From NCBI RefSeq assembly GCF_037977055.1, contig NZ_CP150274.1, forward strand, positions 3,348,001 through 3,412,000: a DNA stretch of 64,000 bases. The letters are read 5' to 3'. The notes under the pieces are model-generated. The model saw only the letters and a program-made list of their open reading frames with translations. It did not search any database and was not told where the DNA came from. The position numbers and the translations under genes were made by a program. This DNA is from Paenibacillus sp. FSL K6-1096. GTDB taxonomy: Bacteria; Bacillota; Bacilli; Paenibacillales; Paenibacillaceae. How positions within the stretch are numbered: position 1 is the first letter of the stretch; the number at the start of each line of letters is the position of its first letter. Positions 8,855 through 18,237 of this stretch are shown here, piece after piece.

Positions 8855-9507
8855 TTAGCCCACCCCCGAAATTTCGCATAGGCCGAATCATAGTCGGCAA
8901 AATCATGTACTTCCTCCAGCACTACGGAGACAGTCTTCTGCTTCTCCATTGCGGTGTAACGCTTGTCATCAATCGGCTGCTTCACCCGGTTGCCGGAGGG
9001 CAGCTCAATGACGGCGAAATTTCTGGTCTTGTTCTGATATTGGGTCTTGTAGACGCCGACAAGATCAACATCCGTTGTGATCGAGACCTTCAGATTAGCC
9101 AGATCCTCTGCGGCCGTCTTCTGGTCGGCATAAGATTTCAGCGTAGTCCAGCCGGACAGCCGGACCTCATTCTTCTGGTCGGCATCGGTAATCAGCTCGG
9201 CATCCATGAATTGGAGCGTCCAGACGGTATCCCCGGTGGCATAGTTCCCGTCATTGGGAAGCAGCTCATTATCCGGCAGGATGGTCATGTCGCTGCCGAC
9301 GAGATCCCCGACCTTGCCTTCCACCACCCGGTAGTCCCACGGAACCCGCGATACACTGTCTGTCGTATCGGTCCCGGTATGAAATACACTGTTACTGTTC
9401 CCGCATGCGCTCAGCAGCAGCACCGCCAGCAGCAGCATGGCGGTCAGCAGCCCGCTCCGGCTTCCCCGCACCGGGGCACGCCCCTTCCTACCCTTGAACA
9501 TCTTCAA
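8851..9507 (-). CDS. Lipoprotein of the DUF350/ATP-grasp cluster (possibly DUF4247)
   Basis: 218 residues. A basic N-terminus and hydrophobic stretch end in the lipobox LLSAC (Cys35), so the mature protein is membrane-tethered outside. The exported part is mixed alpha/beta with no catalytic motif I recognise; the neighbourhood makes DUF4247 likely, but I am recalling that association. The start is TTG 9507 or ATG 9501; the 5' end overlaps the ATP-grasp gene by up to 20 bp and the 3' end overlaps DUF350 by 4 bp, so the three genes are tightly coupled. Confidence 0.6.
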   Translation of the reverse strand: MKMFKGRKGRAPVRGSRSGLLTAMLLLAVLLLSACGNSNSVFHTGTDTTDSVSRVPWDYRVVEGKVGDLVGSDMTILPDNELLPNDGNYATGDTVWTLQFMDAELITDADQKNEVRLSGWTTLKSYADQKTAAEDLANLKVSITTDVDLVGVYKTQYQNKTRNFAVIELPSGNRVKQPIDDKRYTAMEKQKTVSVVLEEVHDFADYDSAYAKFRGWAK

Positions 9508-10711
9508 GCCCCCTCACTCCTAGCGCGATAAAATGGCTGGCGTTGCCTGTAATCGGCCCGCCGGCCCGGCCGAGCAGCCCGCAGGGCTCCCCGTTAATGA
9601 CGAACATGCCGGTCAGCAGGTGCAGCTCCCCCTCAGGCGTCATAATCCGGGCCATCTCAGCCCGCTTCTGATAGACCACCGGGAACAGCTCGCTGCTGTC
9701 ATAGCCCTCTTCATCCGCGATCTCCAGCTCCCCGCTGTCGCTATAGATCCGCACAGAGCCGCCCTCGCGGCCGAATACGGACTTGGATACAAAGCTCTCG
9801 GAGAATACCGCCTTATTATAGGTCGGCAGGATATAACGGGAGATCGCCTGGCGCTCCTCCCCGCTGAACAGCAGGCCAAGCTCATACATGCCCCAGACCG
9901 CTGCAATCAGCCCCTTGGACTGGAGAATAATGCTGTGCGGCCCGTTGAACAGCTGGAGCTTCCCGGTCTCTATGGCATACGCCAAGGCATCGCCGCCTTC
10001 ATCGACCGACATCCACTCCTTCGGGTACAGCGCGAACATCCGCTCAATAACCCGGCCCTCCGCGTCCTTGACGATGCCCTCGTCAATCCACAGATCCAGA
10101 CAATCGACGCAGCGGACATCAAGTCCGCTATGGGCGGCAAGCGCCTCAATCGTCCCGCTGTCCTCCTCGTGGCTGCCGTAATCAATACAGGCTACTGTAT
10201 CGGGGCGTTCCACGCTCCAGGCGGCGGCAAGCTGCTGCTTCATTCCCGCATTCACGCTGGCAATCCCCGCTTCTGCGCAGACCCACGGCGTAGCGATGGA
10301 GGCTTCCACATATCCGGTCGGCGTATCTGCATTCAGCTCCAGCAGCTTAATCGTCCCGTCACCGGCTACAGCAAAATCAAACCGCGCGTACCGGCTGATC
10401 TTCCCCGGCTCCGGCAGCGGGCAGTCGTCAAGCATCTGCCACAGGACCGGAGGAATGCCCAGCAGGTCATACAGGTCTTGCCGGCGGTGGATGTAACGTG
10501 CAGCCTTATCTAAGATCATCCAGAGCTGCGCCGAGGCTTCCCTCAGCTCCTCGTAGGTCTCACGGCGCATGACCGCTACCGCATCCAGCCAGTACTCCTC
10601 ATCCTCCAGATCGGCCCAGGTGAAGCCCAGCTCATACAGCTGCCGGACGCGCGGCGCCCGCTCCAGTGCAGACTGGTCGATGTATTCGAATACGCTCTCG
10701 GCCTGGCTCAT
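9488..10711 (-). CDS. Glutathionylspermidine-synthase-like ATP-grasp enzyme (YjfC/YgiC type)
   Basis: 407 residues matching the C-terminal synthetase part of glutathionylspermidine synthase, an ATP-grasp ligase. Visible signatures are FDFAVAGDGTIKLLELNADTP (about 129-149), the family's substrate/ATP region, and a later SVFGREGGSV loop. Gram-positive bacteria of this kind lack glutathionylspermidine, and the stand-alone homologues YjfC and YgiC have no settled substrate, so the ligation partner is unknown. It overlaps the upstream gene by ATGA and the downstream lipoprotein gene by about 20 bp. A peptide or polyamine ligase acting on the neighbouring Ser/Gly-rich protein is a hypothesis only. 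Confidence 0.83.
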   Translation of the reverse strand: MSQAESVFEYIDQSALERAPRVRQLYELGFTWADLEDEEYWLDAVAVMRRETYEELREASAQLWMILDKAARYIHRRQDLYDLLGIPPVLWQMLDDCPLPEPGKISRYARFDFAVAGDGTIKLLELNADTPTGYVEASIATPWVCAEAGIASVNAGMKQQLAAAWSVERPDTVACIDYGSHEEDSGTIEALAAHSGLDVRCVDCLDLWIDEGIVKDAEGRVIERMFALYPKEWMSVDEGGDALAYAIETGKLQLFNGPHSIILQSKGLIAAVWGMYELGLLFSGEERQAISRYILPTYNKAVFSESFVSKSVFGREGGSVRIYSDSGELEIADEEGYDSSELFPVVYQKRAEMARIMTPEGELHLLTGMFVINGEPCGLLGRAGGPITGNASHFIALGVRGLEDVQG

Positions 10712-11400
10712 CCGCCGAAACCGCTCTTGCCGGATCTGCTGGAGCTTTTGCCGGAGCTTATGCCGGAACCCGACTTGGACTTGCTGGAGCCCAGTCCGCT
10801 GGAGGTGCCGCCGATGCCGCCTGATTTGGAGGATTTGTTCCTTCTCGTAATGGAGCCGGTTGACGAAGTGGAGGTCTTCGGCTTCACCACAGACCCGGCA
10901 ACAGGCTTGTTCTGGAACCGCCCGCTGTTGTAGGTTGGCGGCTTATAGGTATTGCGTGTGCCTCCATAATAAGTAGGCCGGTCATTGTACCAGCCGCGTG
11001 AAGAGTAGTAGGAGCCGTTGTTGAACAGCATGTGGTACAGCAGCACATCATCCCAGCCGAAGCCGGAGCTGTACCCGCCGTAATTATTGATGACCGTAGT
11101 GCCGCCTGAGGTTACGGCCCCCTGGCCTTCCTGGACCGTCTCCTGCTGGTTCTCATCCGGGTATGGAATATTCCAGTCTACGTTCTTGTCGAAATACTGC
11201 TTCACTTCCTCGGTAGACCAGGAGACCAGCTTCGGCTCCTCGCCGCTGCCTCCGCTGGCCCCGGCGGCGCCGGGAACAAATAACGCATTGGCCAGCAGGG
11301 CAATGCCGAGCGAGGTGGACAGCACGCGGACCGGCTTGCCGTCCGGTGTGAACAGCCGGCTTACTGCGGATTCTTTAGCATTCTCTTCGTCTTTGGCCAA
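10708..11400 (-). CDS. Exported Ser/Gly-rich low-complexity protein (YgiB/YjfM-like position)
   Basis: I place the start at TTG 11400, seven bases after GGAGG, giving 230 residues; a longer reading frame from 11484 lacks a ribosome site. A hydrophobic segment (about 21-42) acts as signal or anchor. Then come an acidic stretch, an Asn/Tyr/Gly-rich region (INNYGGYSSGFGWDDVLLYH), and a basic Ser/Gly-rich tail ending SGKSGFGG. E. coli YgiB and YjfM, partners of the ATP-grasp enzymes YgiC and YjfC, have a similar layout with a Gly/Ser tail. Homology is not established; the similarity is of composition and position. It overlaps the ATP-grasp gene by 4 bp. Confidence 0.7.
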   Translation of the reverse strand: MAKDEENAKESAVSRLFTPDGKPVRVLSTSLGIALLANALFVPGAAGASGGSGEEPKLVSWSTEEVKQYFDKNVDWNIPYPDENQQETVQEGQGAVTSGGTTVINNYGGYSSGFGWDDVLLYHMLFNNGSYYSSRGWYNDRPTYYGGTRNTYKPPTYNSGRFQNKPVAGSVVKPKTSTSSTGSITRRNKSSKSGGIGGTSSGLGSSKSKSGSGISSGKSSSRSGKSGFGG

Positions 11401-11428
11401 CTTGGGCCCTCCTTCCCTCATATTCATG

Positions 11429-11647
11429 CTATTCATCGGTACGCATCGGAACCAGCAGCAGCTCCAGCGTCCCTTCATCCACATTCAGCCTGCCCTCAAC
11501 CGTTTCGAATTCGCGGCCGTCCACAACAATATAATTGACATGCTCCAGAGCAGTCACCATATTCATGCTCCAGACGCGCTCCTCAATCCTGTTCAGGGCG
11601 CCATCCGGCAGCTTCTCGAACAGGATGACTCTCATGCCGTTATCCAT
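11429..11647 (-). CDS. Small conserved-looking protein, first gene of the DUF350 operon
   Basis: 72 residues, no membrane segment or signal peptide: MDNGMRVILFEKLP... with alternating hydrophobic strands (YIVVDGREFETVEGRLN) suggesting a small beta-rich fold. GAGGAG lies about 11 bp before ATG 11647. It is 28 bp upstream of the Ser/Gly-rich gene and is probably co-transcribed. I do not recognise the family. Confidence 0.65.
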   Translation of the reverse strand: MDNGMRVILFEKLPDGALNRIEERVWSMNMVTALEHVNYIVVDGREFETVEGRLNVDEGTLELLLVPMRTDE

Positions 11648-11810
11648 TCATCCCCATCTCCTCTTGAACACTCGTATGCCTCTGATACGCTGCTTACACG
11701 GCAACGTTTCAGACTTTCGCGGCCTGGAAGATTATCTCTTCAGATCAACTAAATTCTATGCCGGGCAGCTCAAATTAGCAATCGGAAATCACGAAATGGA
11801 CAGCCCCGCT

Positions 11811-12953
11811 TCACAGCACCCGCTGTACCCAGCTGTCCATCACCTGATCCGGGCGGATGCCCAGGTCCCGCTCCAGCAATTCCTTGTATTTATCATAGTG
11901 TGTCCTGAATCCGATGAAATCCCCCAGGTCGGCATAGCTTCGCAATATCAGCCTGCAGATCTGGTCCGAATAAGGGTCTGCGGCCTGCAAATCCAGCAGC
12001 CGCTCCAGCGCCTGCCGCGGCCGGCCGGAAGCTAATTCATATTCAGCGGAATGCAGCGACATGCGGATATACCGCACCTGCAGCTCCTTGCGCCGGATCT
12101 CGGCCCAGTCATAATGATGCTCATCCAGATAATCCCCCCGGTACAGCTGGAGGATGCTCTCACGGCGCAGCCATTCCTCTTCCGATTCCACAGGCGTGCC
12201 GGAATAGCCCTGCTCGAATTCCTCCACATCCAGCATGACCTGCTCCTTGGTCAGCCTGTACCGTTCCTGCGAGAACTCGACCAGCACCTCCATCTCCCAC
12301 GCCTTCAGCAGCTTGCGGATATGATACACGGTGGTATGCAGATTCGTAACCGCCTTCTCCGGCTTGAAATCGGGCCAGACCAGGTCGACAATCGTATCCT
12401 TCAGGATCCATTGTCCTCGGTTATGCAGCAGCAGGGCGAAGACCTCCTGCGCCTTGCTTGTCCTCCACTGCATCTTGCGTCCCGGCTGTGTGCTGTCCAC
12501 GAACTCCAGCCGCTTGAAGCAGAGAATCGACAGCTGCTTCCCCGGCGGTGCAGCTTCGGGCGGGGCCGCCGGTGGCTCTGCGGCCGCGGCCGGCACCGGA
12601 TGGGGCTTCAGCCGCTCCAGTGTTTTGTTCAGCCGCTGGGAGGTTACCGGCTTCAGCAGATAGTCAACCGCATTCAATTCAAACGCCTCAATCGCGTACT
12701 CGCTGTAGGCAGTAATATAGACGATCCGGGTGTTGCCGTTCAGACCGGCAATATATTCCCCGGCCTCCAGCCCGTTCATCTCCGGCATTCCGATATCCAG
12801 GAAGACGATATCCGCCTGCTCCCGCTCCAGATGCGCAAGCCCGGTCCGCGCCGAAGTGAATTTCCCGCTGATCTGAAGCCGCCCATCCTTCAGGAGCAGG
12901 CGCTCCAGATGCTGGAGCGCAGGCTTCTCATCATCGATCAGTATTGCTCTCAT
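11811..12953 (-). CDS. Response regulator with winged-helix and BTAD domain
   Basis: 380 residues. The receiver (1-120) has acidic pair D7-D8, phosphoacceptor D53 in VFLDIGMPEMNG, and the K of LLKPV. After a Pro/Ala-rich linker (about 132-150) comes an OmpR-like winged helix (WRTSKAQEVFALLLHNRG...) and then a helical BTAD domain (YRGDYLDEHHYDWAEIRRKEL...) as in SARP activators. It should activate transcription when phosphorylated by the adjacent giant kinase, whose 3' end lies downstream of an identically oriented promoter region; the kinase starts at 16061 and ends 39 bp before this gene. Targets are unknown. Confidence 0.88.
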   Translation of the reverse strand: MRAILIDDEKPALQHLERLLLKDGRLQISGKFTSARTGLAHLEREQADIVFLDIGMPEMNGLEAGEYIAGLNGNTRIVYITAYSEYAIEAFELNAVDYLLKPVTSQRLNKTLERLKPHPVPAAAAEPPAAPPEAAPPGKQLSILCFKRLEFVDSTQPGRKMQWRTSKAQEVFALLLHNRGQWILKDTIVDLVWPDFKPEKAVTNLHTTVYHIRKLLKAWEMEVLVEFSQERYRLTKEQVMLDVEEFEQGYSGTPVESEEEWLRRESILQLYRGDYLDEHHYDWAEIRRKELQVRYIRMSLHSAEYELASGRPRQALERLLDLQAADPYSDQICRLILRSYADLGDFIGFRTHYDKYKELLERDLGIRPDQVMDSWVQRVL

Positions 12954-12992
12954 CGCAAGGACTCACCTCCTGTTGCCTGTTCTTGAATTCTG

Positions 12993-15900
12993 CTATCTGG
13001 GAATGATATACGATATGGATGTTCCCCGGCCAGGCACACTGTCAATCTTAAGACCCGTTCCGTACATTTTGTGCAGGCGGCGCTGAATATTCCGCAGGCC
13101 GATGCCCCCCTCCGTCCGTTCCTCAGACAGCACCTCGGCAATCCGCTCCGGAGTCATGCCGACCCCGTTATCCTGAACGGCGACTCTAAGGCTGCCGGGC
13201 AGCAGCTGCACAGACAGCTGCACCGTACCTCCGGATTCCTTCTGCATCAGGCCGTGGTTCACGGCATTCTCGACAATCGGCTGAATGCTGAGCGGCGGGA
13301 CCATTCCCATAATATCGTCCGGCATATCATACTGGATCTGGAGCCGTTCATCGAAGCGCGCCTGCTCCAGTGCCAGATAGGATTTAACCAGCCCGAGCTC
13401 CTTATCAATCGGAACCGTCTGGCCCCGGTTCTGGAAGTCGAAGCTGCTGCGCAGATACTGGCTGAGGTCCAGCAGCAGCTCTGTCGCCTTCTCCGGGTCC
13501 TCAGGACATACCGAAATAATGGCATTAAGTGCATTATACAAGAAATGCGGCTTAATTTGAGCCTGCAGGAAGGCAATTTCCGCCTGGACAGAGACGCGGA
13601 TCGACTTGCGCATATCCAGCAGGGTCTGTACACGCGCCTTGAACTCGCGCAGCTCCACCGGCTTGCTCAGATAATCATTCGCCCCCGCCTCGAAGGCGGC
13701 CAGAATATCATCGGGACGGCTGCTGGACATCAGCACCAGAATCGGCAGCTCGGACAAGGCGAACCGCTCACGGATCGATTTGCACAGCAGCAGCCCGGGC
13801 AGCTCGGGCATCACCCAGTCGGCAATGACCAGATCAAGCTCAGGATGCTGCTGGATGATATGGACGGCCTCCACCCCGCTGCTGGCGGTAATAACGGTAT
13901 GGTTCTCCAGTTGCAGCACTCCGGTCAGGACGCGAAGATTGACCGGATCATTATCCACGACCAGAATCGTACAGCAATCGGCCGGCGGCGGCTCCGTCAC
14001 TGCTTCGGGAAGCTGCAGCGCGGCGGCGGTCTCCCAGACGGCCGATTCCGGGAATTCCTCCTGCAGCGCATGGCTCTGCCGCAGTATAGGCTGGGTGAAG
14101 CGGAAGACGGAGCCGTGGCCGACCACCGAATGGGCCTCAATCTCCCCGCCTGTCAGCTCTACCAGCCTCTGGGTGATGCTGAGGCCAAGCCCGTTCTCCT
14201 TGTAGACCTTGTTCGCTGCGGGGCCGCTCGGATCATAGGCATCAAATATGCAGCGCAGCCGTTCAGGAGCTATGCCCTCGCCTGTGTCCGAAATAATAAT
14301 GGCAACATACTCTTCTTTAACCTCGGCAGACAGGGTTATCACGCCTCTGGGGGTATAATTCACCGCGTTTGCGAGTAAATTGTGCAGGATCTGGGCAAGG
14401 CGCTGCTCGTCCGTCTCCAGCAGCGGAAGCTGCCCGGGCAGACTCAGCCGGAATTCAAGCAGGCTGTTCCCGTAGATCTGGCGGGTTACCTCCATAATGG
14501 AGGAAGCTGACGTCCGCAGATCAACGGCCTGCCGGCGCAGAGAGAGCGAGCCGTGATTCAGCTTCGCAAAGTCGGACATATCATGAATCAGAGCGGTCAG
14601 CCGCTTGCCGGTGGAGACAATCGTGAGCAGCTGCTCACTCTGGGCGCTGCTGATGGAGCCCGCTGTCCCCCGGGCCAGCACCTTGGCCAGATTGACAATG
14701 CCCTGCAGCGGCTCGCGCAGCTCCTTGGAGGTATCGGAGATGAAGTCGTCCTTCAGGCCGTCCAGCGTCAGCAGGCGGCGGGACAGCTGCTCCACCTCCA
14801 GGAAGGAGGATGAATACTTGCGGGTCATCACAATCGCCTGGATGAAGCCGAACAGGACAATCTCGTAGGAGATGATGAAATAACTTAAGGTCAGGCCCAT
14901 GACGCTGACCAGATAATAAATAATGACTACGCTGAGACTCTCGATGCTGACCATCATCAGGAACATATTCCTGGCGCTCTTCCGGGTACCCTGCACCATC
15001 GTGTAGAGGACGAAGCCGATGCTCACCGAGCCCCAGGTCAGCAGCAGGAGTTCCAGGTAGGAGAACAAATAAGCGGGCACGAAGACGGCAATCAGCAGCA
15101 GCAGCGCTGTAATCAGCCTGGAGGCCTTGATGACTGCAACCGATATCGGATAATTCACAGAGTTAGCAACATAGTGGAGCAGATAGTAATAGACCAGAGT
15201 GGATGAGGCCAGCTGCAGCTTAAGAATAACCTCATAGGGGAAGCCGGGCATCGCCCAGGTGATGAGCTTCTCGCCGTGGGTTAGAACATAGACAAATGCC
15301 GCGATGCAGAACAGCCCCAGATAGAGCGTAACCCCCCGGCTCTGTCTGACCCTGGAGAACATCAGCAGGAATAAGGCGAGCACGAAGAACCCGATCAGTG
15401 AAGCTCCGTCCACGAACAGGGCAAGCTCCCTGTGCTTCAGGATCGAAGCCTGGTTGCCGATGACAATCGGCTGAACGATGCCCCCCGAGGAATAGCTGTA
15501 ATTGGCCACTTGAACGATAATCTCCATCGTATCTCCGGTCACCGAGGCGAAGCCCATTAAGGGTGCGTTGTTCTGTCTCCCCTCTTCAGCAGAGGCGGCC
15601 GGGGTGCCGCTGCTCCCCAGCTCCTGCCCGTTCAAGAAGACTTTGCTGGCGCTGCGGATGTTGCTGGTGCGCAGGCCATAGACCTCGGCTTCCCCTGCGG
15701 GAATCCGGGCCTGAAGACGGTATGTAGCGTATCCTTTGGCGGCGGGAGCACCTTGCCCGGCAATGTCCTCATTCCATTTCCCGGGAACCCGGGCCATCGC
15801 AGATACAGCCGGAGCGCCCGGTTTCCCGCCCGGGAGCCGGAAGTCCTCCGGCGTCAGCAGGGCCCCGCGGTACATCTCCCATTCCCCGTTCAGCTTCACG

Positions 15901-16061
15901 ACACCGTCGTGCCGGAAATCCCAGGTACGCAGGTCGATCAGGCCCTGGCGGGCTTGCGGCATGGTTACTTCACGGGGATGCAGCGACTGAAGTACAAGGA
16001 TTAGCGGAACGATCAGCACCAGCGCCAGACTGCCGAGAATACTCAGCCAATACTTTCTCAT
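12993..16061 (-). CDS. 7TMR-DISM hybrid sensor kinase with two kinase cores
   Basis: 1022 residues. Order: N-terminal membrane segment, extracellular jelly-roll sensor of the 7TMR-DISM type (LNGEWEMYRG..., about 40-205), seven membrane helices (about 212-400), a HisKA-like dimerisation region, a HATPase domain (N-box QILHNLLANAVNY, GLGLSI), a receiver with D748 in IADWVMPE, then a LytS-type phosphoacceptor (QIKPHFLYNALNAI, H839) and a second HATPase (GIGLRNIQRRLH). The first core has no phosphoacceptor: the usual SHELRTPL box reads SKELREPL, with Lys446 in place of His. Signalling is therefore likely to run through H839. ATG 16061 follows AGAGGATCT. Co-oriented with the BTAD regulator, its presumed partner. 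Confidence 0.9.
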   Translation of the reverse strand: MRKYWLSILGSLALVLIVPLILVLQSLHPREVTMPQARQGLIDLRTWDFRHDGVVKLNGEWEMYRGALLTPEDFRLPGGKPGAPAVSAMARVPGKWNEDIAGQGAPAAKGYATYRLQARIPAGEAEVYGLRTSNIRSASKVFLNGQELGSSGTPAASAEEGRQNNAPLMGFASVTGDTMEIIVQVANYSYSSGGIVQPIVIGNQASILKHRELALFVDGASLIGFFVLALFLLMFSRVRQSRGVTLYLGLFCIAAFVYVLTHGEKLITWAMPGFPYEVILKLQLASSTLVYYYLLHYVANSVNYPISVAVIKASRLITALLLLIAVFVPAYLFSYLELLLLTWGSVSIGFVLYTMVQGTRKSARNMFLMMVSIESLSVVIIYYLVSVMGLTLSYFIISYEIVLFGFIQAIVMTRKYSSSFLEVEQLSRRLLTLDGLKDDFISDTSKELREPLQGIVNLAKVLARGTAGSISSAQSEQLLTIVSTGKRLTALIHDMSDFAKLNHGSLSLRRQAVDLRTSASSIMEVTRQIYGNSLLEFRLSLPGQLPLLETDEQRLAQILHNLLANAVNYTPRGVITLSAEVKEEYVAIIISDTGEGIAPERLRCIFDAYDPSGPAANKVYKENGLGLSITQRLVELTGGEIEAHSVVGHGSVFRFTQPILRQSHALQEEFPESAVWETAAALQLPEAVTEPPPADCCTILVVDNDPVNLRVLTGVLQLENHTVITASSGVEAVHIIQQHPELDLVIADWVMPELPGLLLCKSIRERFALSELPILVLMSSSRPDDILAAFEAGANDYLSKPVELREFKARVQTLLDMRKSIRVSVQAEIAFLQAQIKPHFLYNALNAIISVCPEDPEKATELLLDLSQYLRSSFDFQNRGQTVPIDKELGLVKSYLALEQARFDERLQIQYDMPDDIMGMVPPLSIQPIVENAVNHGLMQKESGGTVQLSVQLLPGSLRVAVQDNGVGMTPERIAEVLSEERTEGGIGLRNIQRRLHKMYGTGLKIDSVPGRGTSISYIIPR

Positions 16062-16228
16062 AGATCCTCTGCCATTCCTTTCTGGTTGTCATTGTATAAA
16101 TTATACATTAGGAACGGTTCCCTTACGCAAGTGAAACGGCTTTGCCGTCCTTTTATAAGGACGGCACCCGTTTCAGCGAGAAATATAAGGATAAGTTATC
16201 ATGTGAAACATATAAATTCTTATATTTT

Positions 16229-16263
16229 AAAAAAAGCCGATTCCTATATTTCGGAATCGGCTT
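16229..16263 (-). terminator. Terminator of xpt-pbuX
   Basis: Read leftward, AAGCCGATTCC and GGAATCGGCTT form an 11-bp stem with an 8-12 base loop followed by a run of T. It lies 35 bp beyond the pbuX stop. The remaining 16062-16228 gap holds the promoter region of the giant kinase; I see nothing else in it. Confidence 0.88.
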
Positions 16264-16297
16264 GGCATCTGATTAGATTTTAGGAGGATGGAATATT

Positions 16298-17611
16298 TTA
16301 CTTGGCTTCAGGAGCCGCAGCTCCGGCAACACCGGCGGAATCAGCGGTCTGCTCCTGGCTCTTCGTCAGGCAGATATTCAGAATAATCGCGGTAAGCGAA
16401 CCGGAGACGATCCCGTTCTGCAGCAGCATCCGGGCGAATTCCGGCAGCTGGTCGAACATGGACGGGAGCACAGCCGAGCCGAGACCCACGGCAATACTGC
16501 AGGCGGCAATCAGCAGATTGCCGTCCTTGCGCAGGTCCACATCGGCCAGAATCGACATCCCGGAGGCGGCGACGGAGCCGAACATGACAATCATTGCCCC
16601 GCCCAGCACCGCATTCGGCACAACCGTGGTCAGTGCGGCCAGCTTAGGCAGCAGCCCGAGCACGACCATAATCCCGCCGGCCGCAAAAATGACATTGCGC
16701 GTCTTCACCCGCGTCAGCGACAGCAAGCCCACATTCTGGGAGAAGGCGGTGTAGGGGAAGGCATTGAACAATCCGCCGAGCATGATGGCCAGCCCCTCGG
16801 AGCGCAGGCCGTTCACGATCTGCTTCTGCTCGACCTTCTGGTCCGTTGCTTTGCCTACAGCAAAGTAGACCCCTGTTGATTCGACCATGGATACAATATT
16901 AACGATGATCATCGTGAAGATGGCGGTAACGCTGAACTGCGGCCAGCCGAAGTAGAACGGCTGGGCCACGCTGACCCAAGAGGCTGTAGTCACCGTAGAG
17001 AAATGTACAATGCCCATGAAGTAACCGATGGCTGTGCCAACCACGAGGCCGACCAGCACCGAAACGGAACGCAGGAAGCCGGTGGTCAGCCGGTTCACAG
17101 CCAGGATAACCAGCAGTGTAATTAGCGCCAGCAGCAGATTGCGGGGCTGTCCGAAGTCGGCGCTGCCCTGGCCGCCGGCCACATTATTCATTGCCACCGG
17201 AATCAGTGACAGTCCGATAATGGTCACTACCGATCCGGTAACTACGGTCGGGAAGAACTTCAGCAGCTTCCCGTACACCGGGGCGGCCAGTACCACGAAC
17301 AGGCCTGAGATTATAATCGCACCGTAGGCTGTTGCCAGATTAGAGCCTGAAGCAATGGCGATAATCGGGCTGACGGCGGTGAAGGTACAGCCAAGGACCA
17401 CAGGCAGTCCGCTGCCGAAATACTTGCTGCCCATGACCTGCAGCAGGGTAGCGAGACCGCAGGTGAACAAATCCGCGGCAATCAGGTAAGCCATCTGCGT
17501 ACCGCTTAAGTTCAAAGCCCCTCCGACCACCAGCGGTACGATCACCGCTCCGGCGTACATCGCCAGCACATGCTGCAGCCCGAGGGCAAATATCTTCTGC
17601 TTGCTTAACAT
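16298..17611 (-). CDS. pbuX: Xanthine permease (NCS2 family)
   Basis: 437 residues with about 14 hydrophobic segments. Typical NCS2 features are visible: ALGLQHVLAMYAGAVIVPL at the N-terminus, the QNVGLLSLTRVKTR motif in the middle, and a conserved FGSVAASGM region. It imports xanthine by proton symport for salvage by Xpt. The start overlaps the end of xpt by 7 bp, forming the classical xpt-pbuX operon under a guanine riboswitch. No anomalies seen. Confidence 0.93.
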   Translation of the reverse strand: MLSKQKIFALGLQHVLAMYAGAVIVPLVVGGALNLSGTQMAYLIAADLFTCGLATLLQVMGSKYFGSGLPVVLGCTFTAVSPIIAIASGSNLATAYGAIIISGLFVVLAAPVYGKLLKFFPTVVTGSVVTIIGLSLIPVAMNNVAGGQGSADFGQPRNLLLALITLLVILAVNRLTTGFLRSVSVLVGLVVGTAIGYFMGIVHFSTVTTASWVSVAQPFYFGWPQFSVTAIFTMIIVNIVSMVESTGVYFAVGKATDQKVEQKQIVNGLRSEGLAIMLGGLFNAFPYTAFSQNVGLLSLTRVKTRNVIFAAGGIMVVLGLLPKLAALTTVVPNAVLGGAMIVMFGSVAASGMSILADVDLRKDGNLLIAACSIAVGLGSAVLPSMFDQLPEFARMLLQNGIVSGSLTAIILNICLTKSQEQTADSAGVAGAAAPEAK

Positions 17612-18210
17612 TCTGCACTCTCCTTAGTCCGTTCTCCCTGATCGATGAAATGAATCTCGCCCGGCGACATCGAAGCGATCCGCGCCAGCGAATGTACAGG
17701 AATGCCGCGCTGCTCCAGCAGGCCGCGCCCTTCCTGGAAGCTTTTCTCAATGACACAGCCGACCCCCAGCAGCTCTGCGCCGGATTCGGCTACGATATCG
17801 CACAGCCCTACAAGCGCAGCACCGGTAGCCAGGAAATCATCGACGATCAGCACCTTATCTTCTGGTCCCAAGTACTTCTGTGAAATACTGATCAGGTAGT
17901 CCTCCTGGCGGGTGAATGAATGGACTGCCGCCGAGTACACTGCCTCCGAGAGCGTGACCGCCTTCTTCTTCTTGGCATAAATGAACGGTACTCCCAGCGC
18001 AATCCCCGCCGCCATGGCGAACTGGATGCCGCTGGCCTCCACCGTCAGCACCTTCGTCACCGGCAGGTTACCGAAGATTGCGGCGAATTCCTGCCCGATC
18101 TGCAGCGCCAGCTCCGTATCCACCTGATGGTTCAGAAACGAATCTACTTTCAGTACGGTGTCTGACAGAATGCTGCCCTCTTGTCTGATGCGTTCCTCCA
18201 ATACCTTCAT
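17605..18210 (-). CDS. xpt: Xanthine phosphoribosyltransferase
   Basis: 201 residues from ATG 18210 (MKVLEERIRQEG), close to the usual 194 of Bacillus Xpt; an upstream extension to 18270 overlaps the riboswitch terminator region and is not credible. The PRPP-binding loop VLIVDDFLATGAA is at 120-132. The enzyme converts xanthine and PRPP to XMP. A GGAGG lies 13 bases before the ATG, a little far. It is the first gene of the operon controlled by the purine riboswitch at 18396-18464. Confidence 0.95.
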   Translation of the reverse strand: MKVLEERIRQEGSILSDTVLKVDSFLNHQVDTELALQIGQEFAAIFGNLPVTKVLTVEASGIQFAMAAGIALGVPFIYAKKKKAVTLSEAVYSAAVHSFTRQEDYLISISQKYLGPEDKVLIVDDFLATGAALVGLCDIVAESGAELLGVGCVIEKSFQEGRGLLEQRGIPVHSLARIASMSPGEIHFIDQGERTKESAEC

Positions 18211-18237
18211 TACAGCCGTTCTTCCTCCTTTGAAATC

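Noticed and set aside
9488-10711. True glutathionylspermidine synthase function
   Set aside because: The amidase half is missing and the organism type is not expected to make glutathionylspermidine; only the ATP-grasp fold is supported.
13071-14378. 435-residue rightward open frame
   Set aside because: Antisense to the giant kinase, whose domains and motifs are continuous on the other strand.
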